64,000 nucleotides of DNA, taken from contig NZ_AP026683.1 of assembly GCF_025997995.1 (NCBI RefSeq), forward strand, positions 1,240,501 to 1,304,500, read 5' to 3'. Within the stretch, counting starts at the first letter, position 1, and each line of letters starts with the position of its first letter. A program made the position numbers and the translations under genes. Under the pieces are notes generated by a model. It was given only the letters and a program-made list of their open reading frames with translations. It was not told the origin of the DNA and ran no database searches. The DNA comes from Sediminibacterium sp. TEGAF015 (lineage in GTDB: Bacteria > Bacteroidota > Bacteroidia > Chitinophagales > Chitinophagaceae). Positions 38,504 through 45,699 of the stretch are shown piece after piece.

Positions 38504-40156
38504 ATGAAAAAACTATTCCTATTTGCCTTATTGGGTTCATTAACACAACTGAAAGCCCAGTCTGTTGCAAGCTTTCCCGCATCACTTCAGTTAACGCCTG
38601 AAAAATCCAACTTTGAAAAAACTTCTTCTTACGCAGACGTCATGCAGTTTTTGCAAACCATCAAAAGCATGAGTCCGCTTATCCAAACAGGATCCATCGG
38701 GAAAAGCACACAAGGAAAAGATATTCCTTATGCAGTACTGGCCAATCCGGCTATCAGCACTCCGGAAGAAGCTAGGAAATCCGGGAAGCCAGTTGTGTAC
38801 ATTCAAGGCAATATTCACGGTGGCGAAGTGGAGGGTAAAGAGGTATCGATGATGCTGATGCGCGATATTTTATTAGGCAATTTATCTAATCTTCTCAGCC
38901 ATCAAATCATTGTATTTGTCCCCATTTATAATACAGATGGGAATGACCAGTTTGCAAAGGGATTAAGACCGTCGCAAGAGAATAGCCCGCTCGAAACCGG
39001 TATCCGCGAAAACGGACAGGGCCTCGACCTAAACAGAGATGGTATTAAAATGGAGACTCCAGAAACCAAAGCGATGGTAACGAATATTCTTAATAGCTGG
39101 GACCCGCAGATGGTGGTGGATTTACATACCACCAACGGCACTTGGCATGGGTATGATTTAACCTGGGCACCGGGTTATTTATCTGCGGGAGAACCAGGCC
39201 CATATCATTATACCAACAGCACCATACTTCCTTTTATAACCGATAAAGTAAAAAAAGAAAATGATTTATTGTTTGGGCCATTTGGTGATTTCTATACCAG
39301 AGAAGGCTGGCCAGTAAAAAATTTTTATACCTATAACCACCACCCACGCTATATCATTAATCAGATTGGTCTGCGCAACAGAATGTCCATACTAAGTGAG
39401 TCTTTTGCACACGAGCGCTTTTATCAGCGTATCAATAGCACTTATCACTTTGTAAAAGAAATACTGGCCTATTGCAATAGCAATGCAGCAGAAATTATGC
39501 AGATCAACCAACAAGCAGAAAAAAATGCGATAGAAGTAGTAAAAAACAATGCAGGAAAAATCAGCAAGGGAGTAAGATTCAAAATGGTACCCACTGCCAA
39601 TGGAATTCGGGATTTCAGAACCTATGATTATATACCATTTAAAAGAGAAGATGGCACAACTACATTTACGAAAACCGGTAGAATCATCCACTTAGACAAA
39701 GTAAACTACTTCGCTGATTTTAAAGATACGGTTAGTGCAACCTTACCTAGAGGTTATATTATCCCAGCCTCATTGGATAGTATTGCCGAACATTTAAAAC
39801 GTATGGGGGCCAAAGTAGAGAAGCTGGAGAAAAAAACGGAGTTCCAGGGAGAGGGTTTTCTGATAGAAAAATTTACCATAGCCAGCAGAAAATTTGAAGG
39901 TCACCAAATGGCTGCTGCGGAAGGAAAATTTGTTGCGAAAACATTCACTGCGGAAAAAGGAGATTATCTGATAGACTTGGCACAACCGTTGGCTAACTTA
40001 ATTTTCTATGCACTGGAACCTCAGTCCGATGATGGATTATTAACCTGGAATTTCTTTGATCAGTATTTAACAGAAAAAGGCATCAACAATCAAGCAGTGG
40101 AGTATCCAGTTTTGAAATTTTTTAGCACAAATACAACACCCAAAAAGAAGCGTTAG
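38504..40156 (+). CDS. secreted M14-family zinc carboxypeptidase
   Basis: 550 aa with a signal peptide (about 1-19, ending LKAQ). The M14 zinc site is H105 and E108 in GNIHGGEVEGKE, with the third ligand histidine in VVDLHTTNGTW (about 204-214). DLNRDGIK supplies the substrate-binding arginine region. A non-catalytic beta-rich C-terminal part of about 200 residues follows. The catalytic glutamate cannot be placed with certainty by eye (probably within LSESFAHE). Such secreted enzymes degrade peptides or peptidoglycan stem peptides. The stop is 25 bp before surE, which is probably cotranscribed. Confidence 0.87.
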   Translation: MKKLFLFALLGSLTQLKAQSVASFPASLQLTPEKSNFEKTSSYADVMQFLQTIKSMSPLIQTGSIGKSTQGKDIPYAVLANPAISTPEEARKSGKPVVYIQGNIHGGEVEGKEVSMMLMRDILLGNLSNLLSHQIIVFVPIYNTDGNDQFAKGLRPSQENSPLETGIRENGQGLDLNRDGIKMETPETKAMVTNILNSWDPQMVVDLHTTNGTWHGYDLTWAPGYLSAGEPGPYHYTNSTILPFITDKVKKENDLLFGPFGDFYTREGWPVKNFYTYNHHPRYIINQIGLRNRMSILSESFAHERFYQRINSTYHFVKEILAYCNSNAAEIMQINQQAEKNAIEVVKNNAGKISKGVRFKMVPTANGIRDFRTYDYIPFKREDGTTTFTKTGRIIHLDKVNYFADFKDTVSATLPRGYIIPASLDSIAEHLKRMGAKVEKLEKKTEFQGEGFLIEKFTIASRKFEGHQMAAAEGKFVAKTFTAEKGDYLIDLAQPLANLIFYALEPQSDDGLLTWNFFDQYLTEKGINNQAVEYPVLKFFSTNTTPKKKR

Positions 40157-40181
40157 ACTTAGTCTTATCGTACATTGCAAT

Positions 40182-40985
40182 ATGGCAAAAGTGAAAGCAA
40201 AATCAAGCAAGAAGAAAGAAGAGCCCATTATCTTGGTTACCAACGATGATGGCTATACAGCACCCGGCATTCATGCTTTGGTAGAAGCCGTGAAAGGATT
40301 GGGTAAAATAGTAGTTGTTTCTCCGGATAAGCCACAAAGTGGTATGGGACATGCCATTACCATCGGCGAACCTTTGCGATTACACAAAGTGCATAATTTT
40401 GGCGATGTAGAAGCTTACAGCTGCAGCGGAACGCCTGTAGATTGCGTAAAACTGTCGGTAGACAAAGTGTTGCACAGAAAACCCGATATCTGCATCAGTG
40501 GCATTAATCATGGCGCCAACCACTCTATTAATGTAATTTATTCTGGAACCATGAGTGCGGCACTAGAGGCTTCCATTGAAAGTATACCAAGTATTGGATT
40601 CAGCTTACTAGATTTTAGCATTGAAGCCGATTTTACAGGGGCCAAACAATATGCAAGAATCATTGTAGAACAACTGCTATCCAGCAAAAAACTAGACAAG
40701 CATATTTGCTTAAACGTGAACATACCTAAAGTAAAAGCAGAATTGATCAAAGGAATTAAAATTTGTTCTCAAGCTTACGCAAAATACCAAGAGAAATTTG
40801 ATGAACGAAAAGATCCGCATGGTCGTAAGTATTATTGGTTAACGGGAGAGTTTGTCAATTTTGATAAAAGCAAGGAAAGTGATGTATGGGCCCTAAAGAA
40901 CAATTATGTAAGTGTGGTTCCTGTTCAATTTGACCTGACCAATTATACTTTGAAAAAACAATTGGAAAAGGATTGGAAGTTTTAA
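40182..40985 (+). CDS. surE: 5'/3'-nucleotidase SurE
   Basis: 267 aa. It removes the phosphate from nucleoside monophosphates and helps survival in stationary phase. The metal-binding signature ILVTNDDGYTAPGIHALVEA begins at about residue 17, with the two Asp in NDD, and SGTPVDCVKLS and SGINHGANHSINVIYSGTMSAA complete the active site. A lysine-rich N-terminal extension of about 15 residues precedes the domain. A small membrane-protein gene follows 18 bp downstream. Confidence 0.93.
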   Translation: MAKVKAKSSKKKEEPIILVTNDDGYTAPGIHALVEAVKGLGKIVVVSPDKPQSGMGHAITIGEPLRLHKVHNFGDVEAYSCSGTPVDCVKLSVDKVLHRKPDICISGINHGANHSINVIYSGTMSAALEASIESIPSIGFSLLDFSIEADFTGAKQYARIIVEQLLSSKKLDKHICLNVNIPKVKAELIKGIKICSQAYAKYQEKFDERKDPHGRKYYWLTGEFVNFDKSKESDVWALKNNYVSVVPVQFDLTNYTLKKQLEKDWKF

Positions 40986-41003
40986 CCTGCTCAAGTCATC
41001 ATC

Positions 41004-41300
41004 ATGTTATTCAATAAAGATTCAATTCCTTTCGGCCTTTTGTTGGGATTTATTGCGCCCGTTTTTGGATTGTTTGGTTATTACTACTGGAAGTTCAGCT
41101 TATTCAGTTTGAATGAATTCTTTCAGGTACTAATGATGCAGAAATCTTTATTGAGTGGCATTATCAGCATTGCTTTAATTGCCAATGCCATAGTCTTTAC
41201 CGTTTATATCAACAAACAAAAAGATAAAACAGCCAAGGGAGTATTCATCGCAACTTGTATTTATGCGTTAATTTCCCTTGGTTTTAAATGGTTTGTTTAA
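41004..41300 (+). CDS. small three-helix membrane protein
   Basis: 98 aa, three predicted membrane helices (about 10-30, 48-69, 78-97), no recognised family. It follows surE by 18 bp, so it is probably in the same transcript. In the absence of the blaI-blaR1 genes it would lie directly before lpxB, which may reflect an ancestral surE-membrane protein-lpxB order. Its stop codon abuts the stop of the convergent blaR1-like gene with no intervening base. Confidence 0.7.
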   Translation: MLFNKDSIPFGLLLGFIAPVFGLFGYYYWKFSLFSLNEFFQVLMMQKSLLSGIISIALIANAIVFTVYINKQKDKTAKGVFIATCIYALISLGFKWFV

Positions 41301-43814
41301 TTAATCTTCGCTAACCATAAAAGTAATTGATTGCTTTACTCTAGAAGTAACTGCTTTTCCTTTCTGTTTAGCAGGAACCCATTTAGGCCCTTTAACGATT
41401 ATTCTAACAGCTTCTTCTGCCGTTTTATATCCGGGATCATTATCCGCTTTTATATTACTGATACTCCCGTCGGATGCAACGATAAATGAAACAATAACAG
41501 TGTATTTTCCTGGAGGTCCTCCATTAATTACTGGCAAATCTATATTCAAGTTTCTTTCTAAATATTTTTGCCAAGCTTCTTTACCGCCTGGGAATGAGGC
41601 AGGAACTTCTGCTTGAGTAAATACTTTATTATAGCTTTCTTCTTTTAATTGATTAGAACGCTCTATAACAGGAGGTGGCGGTGGCGCAGGTATAGGGAGT
41701 TTCCCATATTTTTCTTCAGCCCCTCTCATACTAGCTGAATTATTGAGCATATATTTTTCTTTAGTTCCATCCTTTAATAAGATTTCCATAGTTTTTAATT
41801 GATGGTTCCAAGAAACATTAGCAACTCCAGTATTACGCTTCATAAATGATTTTATACCAGACCGATCATTCTTATCTTCTTCATGAAATGGATTAATATT
41901 TTTGAGATTAGCATCTTTAGTTACTACCTCTAACACACCATTAATTCCTTCTGTCCCGTATTTAGAGGTAGCTGCTTCCTTTTTAAGCACATTTATTGAT
42001 ACAATTTCATTGGGATTCATCTCGTTCAAACTTTCATAATCTACTTGTTTTCCATTTAATATAACAAGTGGCTTTTGTCCGTTTTTTGCAAATAATTTTA
42101 AACCACTACCCAAACCTTCAGCACTTTTACTAAAAGAAAATGACCTTACAGAATCAAAAGTTAGTTTACCTGGCGCAGATTCAATTTTCTTAACTAAGAG
42201 TTGAACTGTATCTTTTTCTGCTTTTATAAAATCATCATTTTGTTTTGTAAGAGTGGGCTTTTGACTGTACTCAGTCTCCGCCAGATATTTTTGAACACCA
42301 TTCAAAATGGCAACTGCCAATGATTCTCTGAAACTGGATGAAGTGATTATTTCCAAATCACTAGGATTTGATAAGTAGCCAGCCTCAACAAGAATACTTG
42401 GACAGTTAACATTTTGCAATACATATATCCCATCTTTCCTGCTCTTGATTCCATTAAAGGGCAAATTCAAATCATCCACTTGATTAGCCACCTGGTTGGC
42501 AAACTGTAAATGACTATTGTAACGATCGGTTTTACCCGGACTGGCTATATAAATTTCAGTTCCGGAAAGGGTTGCATTATTGGATGCATTATAATGCAAA
42601 GACAAAAACAAATCCGGGTTAGATCTATTGGCTTTTTGAGCAATTTCCATAACGGAATGTGTTTCATCTTCTGTACGCGTGAAAACTAGATTCAATCGGC
42701 TATTCTGGTTCATAGATTGGATGGTTTTGGCCAGCTCAAGTGTCAATTGGGATTCAAAAGATTTACCATCCACACCTACACTTCCCTTATCTGCCCCACC
42801 ATGTCCTGCATTGATGACAATGGTGTAGTCTTTTTTCAAACTAACTGTCATAGGTGAAATGGGAGTAACAGGGCTGCCGGCAACATCTTTATAAATGGTT
42901 TTTACAAATGTTTCAACAGATATAGGCTCTGTGGGTGGTGCATTTCTAAATGCCACTAATACAATAATTACAGCCAGCAAGGGCAATACAATCAATCTTC
43001 TTAAATAGCTGAACCTTGTGTTGGATTTACTTAACATGGCAATACGTCTTTTGATGGGTGAAAAAAAGAAGGGATTGGTTAAATGGAAGCTTTGTTGAGG
43101 GTAGGCAGCAGTCAATAACATATGTGCCAATGATGCTGTATCTCCACTCTCAACAGATTTTTTATCTGCAATGAACTCATGAATCATGTGCAGCTCTTTT
43201 TGAATCCACCAGAAAATTGGATTCAGCCAACCTACAATCAAAACACTTTGCATCAATAGTTTATCAAATGAGTGCTTTTCTTTTACATGCGTAATTTCAT
43301 GTTGCAAAATTTGTTGGCCGGTTTTACTGCTTAAATCAATGGCTTCATTCCAGAATATAAAACGGAAGAAAGAATAAGGAGTGCCTTTTGCATTGGTCAT
43401 GATTAGATCTATGGTACCCATTTTTTTAGCACTACTCCGCTTTAGTAGCTGAAAAATGCGAATCAGTGACACTATCAGACTGATGAATAAAAGAAGTGAT
43501 CCTCCAATATATAGCAGTTGTAATCCCCTCTGCCAAGAAATGGAATACCAATGCTGACTGAAACTGGTTTCTAATTCAGAATTGTTGGTGGCTACAGCTG
43601 AAAGCAAATAATATATTTGGGCATCATTGGCATCATTGTAATCGTTCCACTGTATTTTAATCAAAGGAACCAGCCAGGAAAGTAGTGTAATCGCCAACAA
43701 ATAGAATCGGTTGTATTGATGAAATTTATTATCGCGCAACACAAGCCAGTAATATCCCATCATTATGGCAGAACAAAAAACTACTTGTAAAAAATAATAA
43801 AGGGTGGTTTGCAT
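41301..43814 (-). CDS. BlaR1-like M56 protease fused to peptidoglycan amidase and TonB domains
   Basis: 837 aa multidomain protein. (1) Residues 1-290 are a BlaR1/MecR1-like M56 part with four membrane helices (about 5-25, 37-53, 98-120, 271-290), the zinc motif HEITH at 172-176 and E213 in IHEFIADKKS. (2) Residues 328-512 are an N-acetylmuramoyl-L-alanine amidase (Amidase_3): zinc ligands H338 in NAGHGG, E354 and H407 in LSLHYNA, and catalytic E477 in ILVEAGYLSNPSD, all present. (3) Residues 553-634 resemble a TonB-receptor plug (VILNGKQVDYESL). (4) A Pro-rich linker (711-715) precedes a TonB C-terminal domain (728-834). Parts 2-4 would lie in the periplasm, where BlaR1 normally carries its beta-lactam sensor. 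The blaI-like partner lies 4 bp upstream. Confidence 0.85.
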   Translation of the reverse strand: MQTTLYYFLQVVFCSAIMMGYYWLVLRDNKFHQYNRFYLLAITLLSWLVPLIKIQWNDYNDANDAQIYYLLSAVATNNSELETSFSQHWYSISWQRGLQLLYIGGSLLLFISLIVSLIRIFQLLKRSSAKKMGTIDLIMTNAKGTPYSFFRFIFWNEAIDLSSKTGQQILQHEITHVKEKHSFDKLLMQSVLIVGWLNPIFWWIQKELHMIHEFIADKKSVESGDTASLAHMLLTAAYPQQSFHLTNPFFFSPIKRRIAMLSKSNTRFSYLRRLIVLPLLAVIIVLVAFRNAPPTEPISVETFVKTIYKDVAGSPVTPISPMTVSLKKDYTIVINAGHGGADKGSVGVDGKSFESQLTLELAKTIQSMNQNSRLNLVFTRTEDETHSVMEIAQKANRSNPDLFLSLHYNASNNATLSGTEIYIASPGKTDRYNSHLQFANQVANQVDDLNLPFNGIKSRKDGIYVLQNVNCPSILVEAGYLSNPSDLEIITSSSFRESLAVAILNGVQKYLAETEYSQKPTLTKQNDDFIKAEKDTVQLLVKKIESAPGKLTFDSVRSFSFSKSAEGLGSGLKLFAKNGQKPLVILNGKQVDYESLNEMNPNEIVSINVLKKEAATSKYGTEGINGVLEVVTKDANLKNINPFHEEDKNDRSGIKSFMKRNTGVANVSWNHQLKTMEILLKDGTKEKYMLNNSASMRGAEEKYGKLPIPAPPPPPVIERSNQLKEESYNKVFTQAEVPASFPGGKEAWQKYLERNLNIDLPVINGGPPGKYTVIVSFIVASDGSISNIKADNDPGYKTAEEAVRIIVKGPKWVPAKQKGKAVTSRVKQSITFMVSED

Positions 43815-43818
43815 ACAA

Positions 43819-44181
43819 TTATTTTTTAGATTTTTTCATTTCCTGCAACAATAACTCTAGCTCTTTTACACTGATGTCTTTCTGTTTTACCATAAAGGAA
43901 ACTGCATCGGCAAAAGACCCCTCAAAATACCCTTCTACTAAATTTCGAATGGTACTGGAAGAATATTCCTCTTTAGTTACCATTGGATAATATTGATGCA
44001 CTCTTCCAATTGGAGTAATGCCCACAAACTTTTTTTCTACCAATATTTTCACAATAGTCGCAACCGTGTTACTATGTGGTTTTGGTTCAGGCTGTGCTTC
44101 AACAATATCTTTTAGGAAAGCGGTTTCCAGCTTCCAGATGGTTTGCATTATTTGCTCTTCTGCTTTGGTTAATGGTTTCAT
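43819..44181 (-). CDS. BlaI/MecI/CopY-family repressor
   Basis: 120 aa from ATG 44181 (an ATG 9 bases upstream also exists). The winged helix occupies about 1-75: PLTKAEEQIMQTIWKLETAF, then NTVATIVKILVEKKFVG, then RVHQYYPMVTKEEY; the C-terminal dimerisation helices cover about 80-120. In the classical system BlaI blocks its own operon until the M56 protease cleaves it. The cleavage site in BlaI is an Asn-Phe bond; here the corresponding region is not clearly conserved. It is the first gene of the operon with the fusion protease, with three palindromic operators directly upstream. Confidence 0.9.
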   Translation of the reverse strand: MKPLTKAEEQIMQTIWKLETAFLKDIVEAQPEPKPHSNTVATIVKILVEKKFVGITPIGRVHQYYPMVTKEEYSSSTIRNLVEGYFEGSFADAVSFMVKQKDISVKELELLLQEMKKSKK

Positions 44182-44199
44182 GATGTACATTTACAGGAG

Positions 44200-44230
44200 T
44201 AAACTTATAACTAAATTTTTAGTTTAACAA
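44200..44230 (-). promoter_or_regulatory. promoter of the blaI-blaR1-like operon
   Basis: On the minus strand a TTG (44230-44228) is followed after 20 bp by TAAGTTTA (44207-44200), one base off the TAnnTTTG consensus and with the right spacing. The predicted transcription start is near 44193. The first palindromic operator (44209-44224) sits in the spacer between the two boxes, where a bound repressor would block polymerase. Confidence 0.5.
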
Positions 44231-44264
44231 CTAAATTTTTAGTTATTTAACTATTTTTTTAGTT
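44209..44264. promoter_or_regulatory. three palindromic operators, probable BlaI-like binding array
   Basis: Three 16-bp sites start at 44209, 44229 and 44249, exactly 20 bp apart. Sites 1 and 2 are identical, AACTAAA-TT-TTTAGTT (7-bp perfect arms); site 3 is AACTATTTTTTTAGTT (5-bp arms). The 14-bp core ACTAAATTTTTAGT lines up base for base with the BlaI/MecI/CopY operator ACTACAnnTGTAGT, with C to A and G to T changes. They lie between the divergent blaI-like and lpxB genes; site 3 ends 8 bp before the lpxB ATG. Confidence 0.75.
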
Positions 44265-44271
44265 ATTCGCC

Positions 44272-45375
44272 ATGAAATACTATGTAATTGCAGGAGAAGC
44301 CAGTGGGGATTTGCATGGCAGCAACCTGATAAAACAATTGAAAGTTCAAGACCCTTCAGCTCAAATAAAATGCTGGGGAGGAGACCTAATGCAAGCTACA
44401 GGAGCCCATCTGGTAAAGCATTACAGAGATCTGGCATTCATGGGTTTTACAGAAGTTATCAAAAACCTACCGACTATATTGGGCAATTTGAGATTCTGTA
44501 AAGAAGATATTATCAGCTATCAACCCGATGCAATCATCTTAATTGATTACCCTGGATTCAATCTTCGAATTGCCGAATGGGCCAAGAAACAAGGTATTAA
44601 AGTGATATACTATATTGCACCGCAGGTTTGGGCCTGGAAAGCCAACAGGGTAAAAAAAATGAAGACATGCATTGATCTGATGCTTTGCATTTTACCCTTT
44701 GAAAAAGCGTATTTCAAAAACAATTGGAATTGGGATGTGCATTATGTTGGACATCCACTTATTGAAGTCATTGAAAAATTCAAATCGGCCAATCAGTCCG
44801 ATATAAAACCAATCATTGCTTTATTACCAGGAAGCCGCAAACAGGAAATTGCCAAAAAACTTCCCATCATGCTTAGTGTTGCAGATAAGTTCCCGCAATA
44901 TGAATTTGTAGTAGCACAGGCACCAGGCCAAGATGATGCATTTTACGAACCGTTCTTAGAGGGGCAGCAAAATGTAAAAGTGGTAAAAGATGGTACGTAC
45001 CATTTATTATCAGCATCTACTGCTGCATTGGTTACTAGTGGCACCGCCACGCTCGAAACGGCTTTATTTGGGGTACCTGAAATTGTATGTTACAAGGGAA
45101 GTGCCATTAGCTACCAGATTGCCAGGCGATTGATCAAAATTAAATTCATCTCACTTGTGAATTTAATCATGGACAAAGAAATTGTAAAGGAATTGATTCA
45201 GGATGAACTTAACACTGCTAACCTGGCGAGGGAGTTGCAATTTATCACTAGCAATCCACAAAAAATCAGCGAACTAAAATCGGAGTATCAACAACTTTAC
45301 AAAAAATTAGCAGAAGGAGGTCATGCATCAAAAAATGCAGCATCCCTGATTTCAAATCTTCTTCAAAATAAGTAG
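44272..45375 (+). CDS. lpxB: lipid-A-disaccharide synthase
   Basis: 367 aa GT19 enzyme joining UDP-2,3-diacylglucosamine with lipid X at the inner membrane. KYYVIAGEASGDLHGSNLIK (about 2-21) is the N-terminal signature; DYPGFNLRIAEWAKKQG (about 97-113), YYIAPQVWAWK (about 118-128) and LVTSGTATLETALFGVPEIV (about 248-267) are the rest. Upstream lie the BlaI-like operators, the nearest only 8 bp from the ATG, so lpxB expression might be affected by the repressor. No clear promoter of its own is visible. Confidence 0.95.
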   Translation: MKYYVIAGEASGDLHGSNLIKQLKVQDPSAQIKCWGGDLMQATGAHLVKHYRDLAFMGFTEVIKNLPTILGNLRFCKEDIISYQPDAIILIDYPGFNLRIAEWAKKQGIKVIYYIAPQVWAWKANRVKKMKTCIDLMLCILPFEKAYFKNNWNWDVHYVGHPLIEVIEKFKSANQSDIKPIIALLPGSRKQEIAKKLPIMLSVADKFPQYEFVVAQAPGQDDAFYEPFLEGQQNVKVVKDGTYHLLSASTAALVTSGTATLETALFGVPEIVCYKGSAISYQIARRLIKIKFISLVNLIMDKEIVKELIQDELNTANLARELQFITSNPQKISELKSEYQQLYKKLAEGGHASKNAASLISNLLQNK

Positions 45376-45402
45376 GAAATTACTTCCATTAAATTAAGAA
45401 AC

Positions 45403-45416
45403 ACTTGTTAACAAGT
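45403..45416. repeat. 14-bp perfect palindrome between convergent genes
   Basis: ACTTGTT-AACAAGT, perfect dyad with no loop and no following T-run, between the 3' ends of lpxB and the small membrane protein. It might be a weak transcript-end structure or a protein site, or nothing. Confidence 0.3.
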
Positions 45417-45431
45417 AGCCTTACAAAAATG

Positions 45432-45608
45432 TTATCGGAAGAGTGGAATGATGACTTGTTTAATCAAGATAAAAATAACTGCCAGCAAAAACATTACCAG
45501 GGAAACACGATTCATCCCATGCATATACTTCATCCACTGAGATTTGGGAGCGTTTGGATCTGCTTTCTTAATAAATAAGTATTGTTGAATTTGATTCCAG
45601 ATACCCAT
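45432..45608 (-). CDS. small single-helix membrane protein
   Basis: 58 aa from ATG 45608 (64 from an earlier ATG). A charged N-terminal half (WNQIQQYLFIKKADPNAPKS, about 4-23) precedes one C-terminal membrane helix (about 35-56, VSLVMFLLAVIFILIKQVII). It has the look of a short conserved Bacteroidota protein of unknown role; I cannot assign a family with confidence. It is convergent with lpxB and divergent from the penicillin-acylase gene. Confidence 0.6.
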   Translation of the reverse strand: MGIWNQIQQYLFIKKADPNAPKSQWMKYMHGMNRVSLVMFLLAVIFILIKQVIIPLFR

Positions 45609-45671
45609 ATTGGTAATTTTATACAAAGATAACAGGGGTAAACCAATTTAGTTCAATCAACCTTATCCCCT

Positions 45672-45679
45672 TAGATTTG
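45672..45679 (+). promoter_or_regulatory. TAnnTTTG promoter motif for the penicillin acylase gene
   Basis: TAGATTTG, an exact consensus match. The predicted transcription start is near 45686, about 14 nt before the ATG at 45700. Confidence 0.55.
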
Positions 45680-45699
45680 TTATCCTTAAAAAAAGCTGC

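Noticed and set aside
41301-44190. Ordinary beta-lactam-resistance bla operon
   Set aside because: No beta-lactamase gene and no penicillin-binding sensor domain; the extracytoplasmic part is an amidase and TonB module instead.
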